A stretch of 64,000 nucleotides of DNA from Burkholderia stagnalis (GTDB lineage Bacteria > Pseudomonadota > Gammaproteobacteria > Burkholderiales > Burkholderiaceae): NCBI RefSeq assembly GCF_902830275.1, contig NZ_CADESW010000002.1, positions 124,001 to 188,000 of the forward strand. The letters are read 5' to 3'. The position numbers and the translations under genes are program-made. The notes below the pieces were generated by a model. It had not been told where the DNA came from and made no database searches. It worked only from the letters and a program-made list of their open reading frames with translations. Shown here in pieces: positions 1-9,763 of the stretch. The first letter of the stretch is position 1; the number at the start of each line of letters is the position of its first letter.

Positions 1-117
1 CTGCGCGGCACCGATCGCAAGCAGATCGTGCCGCCGCTCGTGGGCGCGCTGCTGAAGAACGAACAGGACCTGAGCCTGTTCGAGCGGCTCGTCTACATGA
101 ACCAGCGCAACCGGTAA
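1..117 (+). CDS. 3' end of a gene, probably a MoxR-type AAA+ ATPase
   Basis: The reading frame is open from the first base and ends in TAA at 115-117. Only 38 C-terminal residues are visible (ending LVYMNQRNR) and they contain no diagnostic motif. The assignment rests on context: the next gene, 25 bases downstream on the same strand, is a CoxE-like VWA protein, and such genes usually follow a MoxR/CoxD-type ATPase. The family is therefore inferred, while the existence of the coding end is clear. Confidence 0.5.
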   Translation: MRGTDRKQIVPPLVGALLKNEQDLSLFERLVYMNQRNR

Positions 118-142
118 GCGCACAACCCGCAAAGGCCCGGCC

Positions 143-1318
143 ATGCTGCTCAATTTCTTCTACGCGCTGCGCGCAGCGAAGCTGCCCGTCTCGGTGAAGG
201 AATACCTGACGCTGCTCGAATCGCTGAAGGCCGGGCTGATCGCGCCGTCGATCGACGCGTTCTACTACCTCGCGCGCATGACGCTCGTGAAGGACGAGCA
301 ATACTTCGACAAGTTCGACCAGGCGTTCGGCGCGTACTTCCACGGCGTGTCCGCGCTGCCGGCCGACGCGTTCGACGTCCCGCTCGACTGGCTCGAGAAA
401 CGGCTCGAGCGCGAGCTGTCGCCGGAGGAAAAGGCGCAGATCGAAGCGATGGGCGGGCTCGACAAGCTGATGGCGCGCCTGAAGGAACTGCTCGACGAGC
501 AGAAGGAGCGGCACGAAGGCGGCAACAAGTGGATCGGCACCGGCGGCACGTCGCCGTTCGGGCACGGCGGCTACAACCCGGAAGGCATCCGCATCGGCGG
601 GCCGTCGAACGGCAACCGCACCGCGGTCAAGGTGTGGGAAGCGCGCGCGTTCCGCGACTACGACGATTCGGTCGAGATCGGCACGCGCAATATCAAGGTC
701 GCGCTGCGGCGGCTGCGCCGCTTCGCGCGCGAAGGCGCGGCCGAGGAGCTCGACCTGCCCGGCACGATCCGCAGCACCGCCGCGAACGCGGGCTGGCTCG
801 ACCTGCGGATGGTGCCCGAGCGCCACAACAACGTGAAGGTGCTGATGCTGCTCGACGTCGGCGGCTCGATGGACGATCACATCAAGCGCACCGAAGAGCT
901 GTTCTCCGCCGCGAAGGCCGAATTCAAGCACCTCGAGTTCTTCTACTTCCACAATTGCGTGTACGACCACCTGTGGAAGAACAACCGCCGCCGCCACGCG
1001 GAGCGCACCGCGACCTGGGACGTGCTGCACAAGTTCACGCCCGACTACAAGCTGATCTTCGTCGGCGATGCGACGATGAGCCCGTACGAAGTGCTGCAGC
1101 CGGGCGGCTCGGTCGAATACAACAACCCCGAGGCCGGCGCGGTATGGCTGCGGCGGCTCGCCGACCAGTTCCCCCATCACGCGTGGCTGAACCCCGAGCC
1201 CGAGCGACTATGGGAATACCGCCAGTCGGTCGCGGTGATCCGCGACCTGCTCGGCCAGCGCATGTATCCGCTCACGCTCGCGGGCCTCGAAACCGCGATG
1301 CGCACACTCAGCAAATAA
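143..1318 (+). CDS. CoxE-like VWA domain protein
   Basis: A 391-residue protein of the CoxE/VWA-containing family. The N-terminal 200 residues are helical and charged. A glycine-rich stretch follows around residues 130-150, then a von Willebrand A domain whose MIDAS-like motif D-V-G-G-S lies at residues 238-242, with a second acidic motif in FVGDATMSPYE near the C-terminus. Proteins of this family act with a partner MoxR AAA+ ATPase as metal-dependent chaperones or cofactor-insertion factors in the cytoplasm. The partner is probably the gene ending at 117. The start ATG at 143 follows an AAAGGCC stretch. The target complex cannot be told from the sequence. Confidence 0.85.
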   Translation: MLLNFFYALRAAKLPVSVKEYLTLLESLKAGLIAPSIDAFYYLARMTLVKDEQYFDKFDQAFGAYFHGVSALPADAFDVPLDWLEKRLERELSPEEKAQIEAMGGLDKLMARLKELLDEQKERHEGGNKWIGTGGTSPFGHGGYNPEGIRIGGPSNGNRTAVKVWEARAFRDYDDSVEIGTRNIKVALRRLRRFAREGAAEELDLPGTIRSTAANAGWLDLRMVPERHNNVKVLMLLDVGGSMDDHIKRTEELFSAAKAEFKHLEFFYFHNCVYDHLWKNNRRRHAERTATWDVLHKFTPDYKLIFVGDATMSPYEVLQPGGSVEYNNPEAGAVWLRRLADQFPHHAWLNPEPERLWEYRQSVAVIRDLLGQRMYPLTLAGLETAMRTLSK

Positions 1319-1367
1319 CACCTGACGGCGGCCCCGCCCTCGCGGGCCGCGTTCCCCCGGAGTCACC

Positions 1368-2576
1368 ATGAACCCGCCATCCGTCGCGGACACGGGCCGC
1401 GCGAGCGGCCGTTTTTTCTCGGATACCTCGGTATCCGCGCTCGTCGCCGGTTTCGTCGCGATGATGACCGGCTATACGAGCTCGCTCGTGCTGATGTTCC
1501 AGGCCGGCCGCGCCGCGCACCTGAGCGACGCGCAGATCTCGTCGTGGATCTGGGCGCTGTCGATCGGCATGGCGGTGACGACGATCGGCCTGTCGCTGCG
1601 CTTTCGCGCGCCCGTCGTCGTCGCGTGGTCGACGCCCGGCGCCGCGCTGCTGGTCGCGTCGCTGCCCGGCGTGCCGTATGCCGAGGCGATCGGCGCGTTC
1701 ATCGTCTGCGCGCTGCTGCTGACCGCGGTCGGCGTGAGCGGCCTGTTCGACACGCTGATGCGCCGGATTCCCGCCGGCATCGCCGCCGCGCTGCTCGCCG
1801 GCATCCTGTTCGAGATCGGCATCGAGATCTTCCGCGCCGCGCAGCACCAGACCGCGCTCGTGCTCGCGATGTTCTTCACGTACCTGATCGTCAAGCGCGC
1901 GGCGCCGCGCTATGCGATCGTCACGACGCTCGCCGTCGGCACCGTGGCCGCGGGCATGCTCGGCCTGCTCGACTTCAGCCGGTTCCACGTCGCGTTCGCG
2001 AAGCCGGTGTTCACGGTCCCGGCGTTCTCGATCGCGTCGATCGTCAGCATCGGCATTCCACTGTTCGTGGTCGCGATGGCGTCGCAGAACGTGCCGGGCA
2101 TCGCGGTGCTGCGCGCGGACGGCTACCCGACGCCGTCGTCGCCGCTGATCGCGACGACCGGCCTCGCGTCGCTCGTGCTCGCGCCGTTCGGCTCGCACGG
2201 CGTGAACCTCGCGGCGATCACCGCCGCGATCTGCACCGGCCCCGAGGCGCACGAGGATCGCGCGAAGCGCTATACGGCCGCGGTGTGGTGCGGCACGTTC
2301 TACCTGGTCGCCGGGATTTTCGGCGCGACGATCGCGGCGCTGTTCGCCGCGCTGCCGAAGGCGCTCGTCGTGTCGGTCGCCGCGCTCGCGCTGTTCGGCT
2401 CGATCATGAGCGGCCTCGCGAACGCGATGCAGGACGCGAAGCAGCGCGAGGCCGCGCTCGTCACGTTCATGGTCACCGCGTCGGGCCTCACGCTGCTGTC
2501 GATCGGCTCGGCGTTCTGGGGGCTCGTCGCGGGGGTCGCCACCCAGGTGATCCTCAACGCGCGCCGCCCGGCATGA
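1368..2576 (+). CDS. benE: BenE-type benzoate/H+ symporter
   Basis: A 402-residue, very hydrophobic inner-membrane protein with about 11-12 membrane segments. It aligns by eye with the BenE family: the early segment ending [16 protein letters not shown] and the conserved [10 protein letters not shown] stretch are typical. Family members import benzoate or related aromatic acids with protons. No benzoate catabolic genes lie nearby, so the substrate is only inferred. The start at 1368 is preceded by CGGAGTC. It follows the VWA gene by 49 bases and could be co-transcribed, though the functions are unrelated. Confidence 0.85.
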   Translation: MNPPSVADTGRASGRFFSDTSVSALVAGFVAMMTGYTSSLVLMFQAGRAAHLSDAQISSWIWALSIGMAVTTIGLSLRFRAPVVVAWSTPGAALLVASLPGVPYAEAIGAFIVCALLLTAVGVSGLFDTLMRRIPAGIAAALLAGILFEIGIEIFRAAQHQTALVLAMFFTYLIVKRAAPRYAIVTTLAVGTVAAGMLGLLDFSRFHVAFAKPVFTVPAFSIASIVSIGIPLFVVAMASQNVPGIAVLRADGYPTPSSPLIATTGLASLVLAPFGSHGVNLAAITAAICTGPEAHEDRAKRYTAAVWCGTFYLVAGIFGATIAALFAALPKALVVSVAALALFGSIMSGLANAMQDAKQREAALVTFMVTASGLTLLSIGSAFWGLVAGVATQVILNARRPA

Positions 2577-2678
2577 CGCCCGGGCGCGCGCGTCGCGGCG
2601 GGCGCAAACAGCATTCCCGCACGATCGTCCGCCGTGCGAAACATGCGCGACGCGAATCGGGCCTAGAATAACGGATCG

Positions 2679-2703
2679 GAAGCGGCGCCCCGCGCGCCGC
2701 TTC
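2679..2703 (+). promoter_or_regulatory. Perfect 9-bp inverted repeat in the transaldolase leader
   Basis: GAAGCGGCG at 2679-2687 pairs with CGCCGCTTC at 2695-2703 around a 7-base loop, 67 bases before the transaldolase start. A TAGAAT stretch at 2664-2669 could be the -10 element. There is no U-run after the hairpin, so it is either a 5' leader structure or a weak terminator for benE. Confidence 0.35.
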
Positions 2704-2769
2704 GCTTCGCCGCCGCGCACGCGCGGCCCGTGGGAACCCCGGCGCATCGCGCCCTCTTCTCGAATCGCC

Positions 2770-3723
2770 ATGACTACCGCACTCGACCAGCTCAAGCAGT
2801 ACACCACCGTCGTCGCCGACACGGGCGATTTCCAGCAGCTCGCGCAATACAAGCCGCAGGACGCGACCACGAACCCGTCGCTGATCCTGAAGGCCGTGCA
2901 GAAGGATGCGTACAAGCCGATCCTCGAAAAAACCGTCCGCGATCACCGCAACGAAAGCACCGACTTCATCATCGACCGCCTGCTGATCGCATTCGGCACC
3001 GAGATCCTGAAGCTGATCCCGGGCCGCGTGTCGACCGAGGTCGACGCGCGCCTGTCGTTCGACGCACAGCGCTCCGTCGATAAGGCGCACGAACTGATCA
3101 AGCTCTACGAAGCCGCCGGCATCGGCCGCGAGCGCATCCTGATCAAGCTCGCATCGACGTGGGAAGGCATCCGCGCGGCCGAGGTGCTGCAAAAGGAAGG
3201 GATCAAGTGCAACATGACCCTGCTTTTCTCGTTGGTGCAGGCCGCCGCGTGCGCGGAAGCCGGCGCGCAGCTGATCTCGCCGTTCGTCGGCCGCATCTAC
3301 GACTGGTACAAGAAGCAGGCCGGCGCCGAGTGGGATGAAGCGACGAACGGCGGCGCGAACGATCCGGGCGTGCAGTCGGTGCGCCGCATCTACACGTACT
3401 ACAAGACCTTCGGCTATGGCACCGAGGTGATGGGCGCGAGCTTCCGCACGACGAGCCAGATCGTCGAGCTCGCCGGCTGCGACCTGCTGACCATCAGCCC
3501 CGATTTGCTGCAGAAGCTGCAAGACAGCAACGAGACGGTCGCGCGCAAGCTGTCGCCGGAAACCCTCACGGACGCGCCGGCCGCGCGTGTAGCAATCGAT
3601 GAGCCCGCCTTCCGCTTCCAGCTGAACGACGACGCGATGGCGACCGAGAAGCTCGCCGAAGGCATCCGCACGTTCGCCGCCGATGCGGTGAAGCTCGAGA
3701 AGCTGATCGACGCGCTGCGCTGA
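2770..3723 (+). CDS. tal: Transaldolase
   Basis: A 317-residue class I transaldolase of the TalB subfamily, full length for the family. It transfers dihydroxyacetone between sedoheptulose 7-phosphate and glyceraldehyde 3-phosphate in the non-oxidative pentose phosphate pathway. The N-terminal [12 protein letters not shown] and the Schiff-base lysine K126 in [11 protein letters not shown] are present, as is CNMTLLFS after it. It is a single-gene unit with its own leader and a strong terminator right after it. Confidence 0.97.
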   Translation: MTTALDQLKQYTTVVADTGDFQQLAQYKPQDATTNPSLILKAVQKDAYKPILEKTVRDHRNESTDFIIDRLLIAFGTEILKLIPGRVSTEVDARLSFDAQRSVDKAHELIKLYEAAGIGRERILIKLASTWEGIRAAEVLQKEGIKCNMTLLFSLVQAAACAEAGAQLISPFVGRIYDWYKKQAGAEWDEATNGGANDPGVQSVRRIYTYYKTFGYGTEVMGASFRTTSQIVELAGCDLLTISPDLLQKLQDSNETVARKLSPETLTDAPAARVAIDEPAFRFQLNDDAMATEKLAEGIRTFAADAVKLEKLIDALR

Positions 3724-3775
3724 CGCGTCAGCGGCTGGCAGCAGCGCTGTCAGCAGCCGACAGCAGCCACGCCGG

Positions 3776-3815
3776 AAACGGCCGCGAACCGCGTGTTCGC
3801 GGCCGTTTTATTTTT
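3776..3815 (+). terminator. Rho-independent terminator of tal
   Basis: AAACGGCCGCGAA (3776-3788) pairs with TTCGCGGCCGTTT (3796-3808) and is followed by a T-rich run to 3815. Confidence 0.9.
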
Positions 3816-3907
3816 CATGCCTCGGTCAACCTCGCGCACTACAATCCACGTCACGGGCGCGTCGGCCGCTTCCCGATGCGCCCTTCCCGTTCAACAGGAG
3901 ACAGACG

Positions 3908-4360
3908 ATGCGAGTCGAACCGTATTTGACTTTCTACGGACAGGCCGAAGCAGCACTTCAGTTCTACGAAAAAGCGCTCGGCGCGAAGACGATGTTCAAG
4001 ATGCATTTCAAGGACGCGCCGCCGAACCCCGAGCACCCTGTCACGCCCGAGATGGCGGACAAGATCATGCATGCGAGCTTCACGATCGGCGAGTCGACGA
4101 TCATGTGCTCGGACGGCGATTGCCGCAATACGGGCGGTACGCACACCGGCTATTCGCTGTCGCTGAACCCGGCGACCGTCGACGAAGGCAAGAAGCTGTT
4201 CGACGCGCTTGCCGACGGCGGCGAGGTGACGATGCCGTTCGGGAAGACCTTCTGGGCGCTCGGCTTCGGAATGCTGAAGGACCGCTTCGGCATCCAGTGG
4301 ATGGTCAACGTCGAGGATCTGTCGCAGCGCGACGAGCTCGCGCAGCGCGCAAAGGGCTGA
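3908..4360 (+). CDS. VOC-family protein, PhnB-like
   Basis: A 150-residue cytosolic protein with the beta-alpha-beta-beta-beta pattern of the vicinal oxygen chelate (glyoxalase/bleomycin resistance) superfamily. The opening MRVEPYLTFYGQAEAALQFY and the late FGKTFWALGFGMLKDRFG are typical of the PhnB-like subgroup. PhnB-like proteins often have no known substrate; the link to phosphonate metabolism is only historical. The start is preceded by AGGAGACAG. It is a single-gene unit bounded by terminators on both sides. Confidence 0.85.
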   Translation: MRVEPYLTFYGQAEAALQFYEKALGAKTMFKMHFKDAPPNPEHPVTPEMADKIMHASFTIGESTIMCSDGDCRNTGGTHTGYSLSLNPATVDEGKKLFDALADGGEVTMPFGKTFWALGFGMLKDRFGIQWMVNVEDLSQRDELAQRAKG

Positions 4361-4365
4361 CGAGA

Positions 4366-4405
4366 AAAACCGCCCGCCACCTTCCGGTGGCGGGCGGTTT
4401 TGTTT
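4366..4405. terminator. Bidirectional terminator between the VOC gene and the symporter gene
   Basis: AAAACCGCCCGCCACC (4366-4381) pairs perfectly with GGTGGCGGGCGGTTTT (4386-4401). A-tract and T-tract flank it, so it serves the plus-strand VOC gene and the minus-strand symporter gene. Confidence 0.95.
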
Positions 4406-4423
4406 TTGCGCGCACGCAGCGCG

Positions 4424-5974
4424 TCAGCCTTCGACGACGTCCAGATAATCCTCCGGCCGCGTGCGGTCTTCCGCATGCGACATGCCCATCGCGCGCACCA
4501 GCACGCTGACGACGATCGCGACGACGAGGTTCACGGCCAGCGACCACACCGCCGCATACCCGGGAATCGCATAGCCGAACAGGTGGATCGTGAAGATCGA
4601 GCTCGCGAGCTTCAGCGAGGCCGCCATCCACGTGCCGCACACGATGCCCGCGGCCCAGCCGGCCAGCAGGCCGCGATAGTCGAGCATGCGCGTGTAGAGG
4701 CCGAGCACGATCGCGGGCAGCGTCTGGATGATCCAGATGCCGCCGAGCAGCTGCAGCTGGATCGCATAGGTCAGCGGCAGCCCGAGGATGAATGCGACCG
4801 CCCCCACCTTCACGATCAGCGACACGAGCTTCGCGACGTGCGTCTCCTGCTCGTGCGTCATGTTGCGATTGACGAACTCGCGGTGGATGTTGCGCGTGTA
4901 CAGGTTCGCGGCCGCGATCGACATGATCGCCGCCGGCACCAGCGCGCCGATGCCGATCGCCGCGAACGCGATGCCGACGAACCACGATGGAAAATACTCG
5001 AGGAACAGCGCGGGCACCGCGAAGTTCGGGCCGAACGCCTTGAAGTACGGCGCGTACTGCGGCATGTCCTTCACGCCCGACGCGAGCGCCATGTAGCCGA
5101 GCAGCGCGAGCAGGCCGAGCACGAACGAGTACGCGGGCAGCATCGCCATGTTGCGGCGGATCGAGTTGCCCGACGACGACGACAGGATCGCCGTGACCGA
5201 ATGCGGATACAGGAACAGCGCGAGCGCCGAGCCGATCGCGAGCGTCGCGTATGCGCTGAAGCCGTTCAGACTTGCGGCGTCCGGCGCCTTCAGCAGCAGC
5301 TTCGCGGGCGGCACGTGGCCGAAGATCTGGCCGAAGCCGCCGAGCTTCGCCGGAATCACGATGACTGCCGCGGCGATCGTGATGTAGATCAGGATGTCCT
5401 TCACGATCGCGATCATCGCGGGCGCGCGCAGGCCCGACGTGTACGTGTATGCGGCGAGGATCGCGAACGCGATGATCAGCGGCAGGTCGCCGACGAAGCC
5501 GGTCGTGTCGAAGCCGAGCGCGCCGATCACGACCTCGATGCCGACGAGCTGCAGCGCGATGTACGGCATCGTCGCGAGGATGCCCGTCACCGCGATCGCG
5601 AGCGCGAGCATCCGGCTGCCGTAGCGTGCGTTGACGAAGTCGGCGGACGTCACGTAGCCGTGCCGCTTCGCAATGCTCCACAGCTTCGGGAACACCACGA
5701 ACGCGAACGGATAGATCAGGATGGTGTACGGCAGTGCGAAGAAACCCATCGCGCCCGCGCCGAACACCAGCGCCGGCACCGCGACGAACGTGTACGCGGT
5801 GTACAGGTCGCCGCCGAGCAGGAACCACGTGACGATGGTGCCGAAGCGGCGGCCGCCGAGGCCCCATTCGTCGAGATGCGCGAGATCGCCGCGCCGCCAG
5901 TTCGCGGCGAGAAAGCCGATGATCGTGACGCCGATGAACAGCAGGACGAAGACGAAGGTAGCGGCAAGATTCAT
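4424..5974 (-). CDS. Sodium:solute symporter, monocarboxylate-permease type (MctP-like)
   Basis: A 516-residue inner-membrane protein of the SSS family with about 13 membrane segments and the hallmark LDEWGLGGRRFGTIVTWFLLG region near the N-terminus. It pairs with a small DUF3311 protein immediately upstream, the arrangement known for MctP-like uptake of lactate, pyruvate and related monocarboxylates. I chose the ATG at 5974 rather than the longer frame from 6007 because AAGGAGAC stands just before it and it overlaps the upstream stop by 4 bases. The substrate is inferred. Confidence 0.88.
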   Translation of the reverse strand: MNLAATFVFVLLFIGVTIIGFLAANWRRGDLAHLDEWGLGGRRFGTIVTWFLLGGDLYTAYTFVAVPALVFGAGAMGFFALPYTILIYPFAFVVFPKLWSIAKRHGYVTSADFVNARYGSRMLALAIAVTGILATMPYIALQLVGIEVVIGALGFDTTGFVGDLPLIIAFAILAAYTYTSGLRAPAMIAIVKDILIYITIAAAVIVIPAKLGGFGQIFGHVPPAKLLLKAPDAASLNGFSAYATLAIGSALALFLYPHSVTAILSSSSGNSIRRNMAMLPAYSFVLGLLALLGYMALASGVKDMPQYAPYFKAFGPNFAVPALFLEYFPSWFVGIAFAAIGIGALVPAAIMSIAAANLYTRNIHREFVNRNMTHEQETHVAKLVSLIVKVGAVAFILGLPLTYAIQLQLLGGIWIIQTLPAIVLGLYTRMLDYRGLLAGWAAGIVCGTWMAASLKLASSIFTIHLFGYAIPGYAAVWSLAVNLVVAIVVSVLVRAMGMSHAEDRTRPEDYLDVVEG

Positions 5975-6213
5975 CGACCGTCTCCTTGCGTGCCGCCTGC
6001 CTTCCACGCGTTCTTGGTCTTGAAGTAGACGAGCGCGGTGATCACCGCGCTAATGAAAACCCACAGCAGCTGATACCAGTAGAAGAACGGAAAGCCGAAC
6101 CATTGCGGATCGACCTTGTTGTACGACGGCACCCAGACCATCGCGATCAGCGGCAGCACCAGCAGCCAGAGCCAGCGCTTGGCGGCCCGGTTGGCGTCGG
6201 CATCGTGAGCCAT
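5971..6213 (-). CDS. DUF3311 small membrane protein
   Basis: An 80-residue protein with two hydrophobic segments (about residues 14-30 and 46-66) and the conserved VPSYNKVDPQWFGFPFFYWY stretch of DUF3311. Its stop overlaps the start of the sodium:solute symporter as ATGA, so the two are translationally coupled. DUF3311 proteins accompany MctP/PutP-like symporters and probably act as accessory subunits. An AGGAGACG ribosome site precedes the ATG. Confidence 0.9.
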   Translation of the reverse strand: MAHDADANRAAKRWLWLLVLPLIAMVWVPSYNKVDPQWFGFPFFYWYQLLWVFISAVITALVYFKTKNAWKAGGTQGDGR

Positions 6214-6411
6214 GACGTCTCCTCATCATTCCCGGTTGTCGGTTTTCTTGAACGGGTACGGCGGCGAGAGGAGCGTCGAAACGGGTAAGCTGCGGCTCCC
6301 CTGGCTTCGCGCCAGTATAGGAGCCGCAAGCGGCCGGTCAAGCAGGGACGAACCCGAGGTGATCCGTCCCCGCCGAGCGGTTGCGCCGGCATGCTGCCGG
6401 CGCATGAAGCG

Positions 6412-7329
6412 TCAGATGGTGAACGCGGCCGCGCGCGGCGCAACCGACGCTTTCAAAGCTTTCACCCACTTGCGCGCGGGCAGCTTCAGCGTGTCCTCGA
6501 TCAGCGCCGCACGCGCGTCGAGCTGCGCGAACGGCACGTCGAGCGCGGGGCCCGAGAATGCGAGCGCGATCCGGTTGCCGTCGTGCACTTCGGGCAGCGC
6601 GATCACGCGGTTGTCGAACGCCGTGTTCAGGTGCTTCATGTTGCGCACGAAGCTCGGATGGTCGCCGAACAGGTTGATCGTCGCGATGCCCGCGTCGGCG
6701 AGGCAGCCGCGCACCGCGCGGTAGAACGCGACGCTGTCGAGCACCGGGCCGCGCGCGGTGGCGTCGTACAGGTCGATCTGCAGCGCGCCGATGGTGCCGC
6801 GGTTGGCCGGTTCGTTGACGAAATCCCACGCGTCCGCTTCGTGCACGGCGAGGCGCGCGTCGTCGGGCGGCAGCGCGAACATCGTGTGCGCGGCGACGAT
6901 CACGGCCGGGTTCAGCTCGACGGCCTCGACCTTCGCCTGCGGCAGGAAGCGGTGCGCGAACTTGGTCAAGGCGCCCGTGCCGAGCCCGAGCTGCACGACG
7001 CGCTCGGGGGTTTCGAGGAACAGCAGCCACGCCATCATCTGCTGCGCGTATTCGAGCTCGATGTGCAGCGGCGTGGAAATCCGCATCGCACCCTGCACCC
7101 ATTCGGTGCCGAAGTGCAGGAAGCGCACGCCGCCCTCTTCGGAGAACGTAACGGGCGCGAAGCGCGGCTTGCGCGGCGCTTCGAGCACGGGCACGTCGTC
7201 GTTTTCGTCGATGTCGGTGCGGCGCTTCACGCGCGGCGGCCGGAGTTTCGCGGAGCCGTTGTACGCGGACGGTTCGTCGCGCTTGAATGCGCGCGCCTCG
7301 GCGGACGCGCGCTTGATCAGTCGGGTCAT
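6412..7329 (-). CDS. Spermidine-synthase-like class I methyltransferase-fold protein
   Basis: A 305-residue protein with a nucleotide-binding Rossmann core: VVQLGLGTGAL at about residues 111-121 and the acidic VEAVELNP after it, as in SpeE-like proteins. The first 50 residues are basic and likely disordered. The order of motifs fits the spermidine synthase/MnmC-like superfamily, but the polyamine-binding residues are not evident, so aminopropyl transfer should not be assumed. The reading frame extends upstream to 7491, but the ATG at 7329 fits the start of related proteins better. It is transcribed alone. Confidence 0.75.
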   Translation of the reverse strand: MTRLIKRASAEARAFKRDEPSAYNGSAKLRPPRVKRRTDIDENDDVPVLEAPRKPRFAPVTFSEEGGVRFLHFGTEWVQGAMRISTPLHIELEYAQQMMAWLLFLETPERVVQLGLGTGALTKFAHRFLPQAKVEAVELNPAVIVAAHTMFALPPDDARLAVHEADAWDFVNEPANRGTIGALQIDLYDATARGPVLDSVAFYRAVRGCLADAGIATINLFGDHPSFVRNMKHLNTAFDNRVIALPEVHDGNRIALAFSGPALDVPFAQLDARAALIEDTLKLPARKWVKALKASVAPRAAAFTI

Positions 7330-7609
7330 GAATGAATCTCGCAGGGGTGAGGCGGGTTTTGCGGACGAGAGGATAGCATTGGTGCGGGGCAGCGAGCTGC
7401 CGAACGCTTCCGGAATCGCAACACTCGAATCGTCGCCGTTCACCTGCCGCAAAGTCCATCCATCGATGCCATTTCTGCGGAAACTGATCATTCCGTTCGG
7501 TGCAGCCGGCTATGTTGCGTTGTTCGAGATCGACGACAGCCGATCGGTAACGATCCTCGCAGTACGTCGACAGAGAGAAAGCAACTACCACTGACGACGG
7601 GAGGATCGC

Positions 7610-7870
7610 ATGGACCCGAACTCGAAGACGATCTGGTTCCCGGCCAAGCGCTACGGGTGGGGATGGGGTTTGCCGGTCACCTGGCAAAGCTGGGGGGCGC
7701 TGCTTCTGTACATGCTCGGACTCGTCGCGAGCGTGTGGCTTCTGCCGCCGAACCGGGTGCCATATGCGTTCGGCGCGTGCGTTGCGGAGTTGTCCGCCGC
7801 GCTGATTGCCATTTGCTCGGTGAAAGGCGAGAAACCGGGATGGAAATGGGGCGACGGCGATCGAAACTGA
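7610..7870 (+). CDS. Small hypothetical membrane protein
   Basis: An 86-residue protein with two hydrophobic segments (about 27-46 and 51-70) and tryptophan-rich ends. A good GGGAGGATC ribosome site precedes the ATG. I do not recognise the family. It stands 118 bases after the divergent methyltransferase-fold gene and ahead of two lipoprotein genes. Confidence 0.7.
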   Translation: MDPNSKTIWFPAKRYGWGWGLPVTWQSWGALLLYMLGLVASVWLLPPNRVPYAFGACVAELSAALIAICSVKGEKPGWKWGDGDRN

Positions 7871-8053
7871 GTGGCGTCGCTCACCCGCCGCGCGATTCAA
7901 GATTTGCGATTCCGTGCCGATATTTCCGAACGGAGGCCAAATCGAATTCCACCAGACAAAACCTCACGCTTATATCCGCCGATCGCGCGCCGGGCGACAT
8001 TGCTTTACACGTCCCCGTGTAAGCCGACTTTAGCAATCAAAGGTAATTCAAAT

Positions 8054-8614
8054 ATGCCCAACGTTGTCCGTACAGTCGGCCTGATCGTGCCGATCGTGTT
8101 ATTGAGCGCGTGTTCGATGATCGCTCCGCCGTATTCCCCCGCTGTCGACAATATTCAGTCGCTCAAGAATGCCACGACCGCGCACGCGAAAATCGGCGCG
8201 TTCGAATCCCGCCCGGATACCACCAATCGGTACCCGGTCCCCCTGCGCGCAAACCTGATGAAGTCCCCGGTCGGGGATTCGTTCGGCGCCTATCTTGCCG
8301 ACGCGATGACGAAGGAATTGCAGATGGCCGGCAAGCTCTCCGCGCAAAGCGATGTCGAGATCAAGGCGACGCTACTGGAAAACGACATCGACGTCGGCAT
8401 GGCCACCGGCGCGGCGAGACTGTCGGCGCGCTTCATCGTGATGCGCTCCGGCGCAGTGCGCTACGACCAGGTCAAATCCGCGCACACACAATGGGATTCG
8501 GCGTTCGCGGCAATGATTGCCGTACCGAAAGCACGCGAAGAATATCCGCTCGCCGTGCAAAAGCTGCTCGGCGAGCTATATGCCGATCCCGCCTTCCTCG
8601 AGGCAATTCAATAA
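8054..8614 (+). CDS. Lipoprotein of unknown function
   Basis: A 186-residue protein whose start at 8054 was chosen because a lipoprotein signal begins there: a hydrophobic stretch followed by the lipobox LLSAC with Cys20. The frame remains open upstream to 7871 but that extension is not signal-like; an AGGTAATTC site precedes 8054. The mature part has a pattern seen in periplasmic proteins that monitor or assemble envelope components (GDSFGAYLADAMTKELQMAG), but no named family is certain. It forms a likely operon with the next lipoprotein gene 33 bases downstream. Confidence 0.75.
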   Translation: MPNVVRTVGLIVPIVLLSACSMIAPPYSPAVDNIQSLKNATTAHAKIGAFESRPDTTNRYPVPLRANLMKSPVGDSFGAYLADAMTKELQMAGKLSAQSDVEIKATLLENDIDVGMATGAARLSARFIVMRSGAVRYDQVKSAHTQWDSAFAAMIAVPKAREEYPLAVQKLLGELYADPAFLEAIQ

Positions 8615-8647
8615 CGTTATCAACCACACCACGAGAGACCAAGCACA

Positions 8648-9235
8648 ATGGCATTGATTCGAATGATTGCAGCAGCAGCCGTGGTCGCGGCATTATCCGG
8701 CTGTGCGCACGAGATTTCGCTGACCGGCGACGCGAGCAAGATTCCTGCCCTGTCGACCTCGCCACTCGACAAGACAGTGGGTCTTGTCATCACGGATGAT
8801 CAGTTGTCGCGGGAAGTGATTACGCCGGGCGGCGGCGGCGACAAGGTGAGCTATCGCCCGTACCACGACCTCGAATTGCCGATTTACGTCGGTCTCGGCC
8901 ACGTATTCAAGAATGTGACCAAGCTCAAGAGTGCGCCGGACGCGGCAACGATTCAGGCCAAGCATCTCGATTACGTGATCACGCCGACGATCAAGACGAC
9001 GTCGTCGTCCCCCAGCCCCTTCACGTGGCCGCCCACGGACTTCTCGGTCACGCTCGCCTGCACCGTGGCGGACCCGAGCGGCCAGACCGTTGTCACCGCG
9101 GACGTGACGGGTACCGGCCACGCGGAGTTCAGTGAATTCAAGCGCAACTTCGGCCTGGCCGGGCAGCTTGCAACGGCCGATGCGGTGTCCAAGCTGCAAT
9201 CCGCGCTGGCAAAGGCGCCCGAATTGCAAAAGTAG
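8648..9235 (+). CDS. Lipoprotein of unknown function
   Basis: A 195-residue protein with a lipobox AALSGC (Cys19), so an envelope lipoprotein. It resembles the upstream protein in size, class and position, and the two are probably co-transcribed and may act together. No catalytic motif is visible. A GAGACCAAGCACA stretch precedes the ATG. Confidence 0.75.
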   Translation: MALIRMIAAAAVVAALSGCAHEISLTGDASKIPALSTSPLDKTVGLVITDDQLSREVITPGGGGDKVSYRPYHDLELPIYVGLGHVFKNVTKLKSAPDAATIQAKHLDYVITPTIKTTSSSPSPFTWPPTDFSVTLACTVADPSGQTVVTADVTGTGHAEFSEFKRNFGLAGQLATADAVSKLQSALAKAPELQK

Positions 9236-9286
9236 AGTTGCAGGAACGGCGCGGCTGAAACGACCGACGGTTCGGTCGCGCCGCGG

Positions 9287-9763
9287 TCAGCCGCGGATTC
9301 CCTGCCAGAAGACGAGCTTCTGCTCGAACGAAAGCATCGCATTCGCCGGGCTCGACGAAGGCAGCACCAGCGTCTCATATCCCGCCGCGCCGATCACTTC
9401 CGCAAACCGCCCCGCCGTCTTGCCGTTGAAACACACCCTCTTCAGCAGCGGCGCATGCTCCCGCAACGAATCGAAGTCATTCGGCTTCGCATGGCGAATC
9501 GCCGAATCGAGACTGCCTTCGCGATGGCACGCGGCGAGCACGTCCCAGATGCCGATGCCATGTGTGAGCACGCGTTCGAGCCGCGCGTCATACGCGAGTT
9601 CGTGCAGCGCCGGCTCGCCCAGCACCGTACCCAGCAACCGCCAGAACTGATTGCGCGGATGCGCGTAATACTGCGCCGCATCGAGCGACGCCTCGCCGGG
9701 AAAGCTGCCGAGGATCATCGTATGCGTGTCCGGCCCCACGACCGGCGGAAAGCCTTGCAGCAT
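9287..9763 (-). CDS. DNA-deoxyinosine / uracil-DNA glycosylase-type repair enzyme
   Basis: A 158-residue protein of the uracil-DNA glycosylase superfamily, MUG/HDG-like branch. Motifs are LGSFPGEASL near the N-terminus, YYAHPRNQFW after it and LPSSSPAN near the C-terminus, which in this family bind the deaminated base and the DNA backbone. It removes deaminated bases such as hypoxanthine or uracil from DNA. The ATG at 9763 overlaps the stop of ubiC, so translation is coupled. Confidence 0.85.
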   Translation of the reverse strand: MLQGFPPVVGPDTHTMILGSFPGEASLDAAQYYAHPRNQFWRLLGTVLGEPALHELAYDARLERVLTHGIGIWDVLAACHREGSLDSAIRHAKPNDFDSLREHAPLLKRVCFNGKTAGRFAEVIGAAGYETLVLPSSSPANAMLSFEQKLVFWQGIRG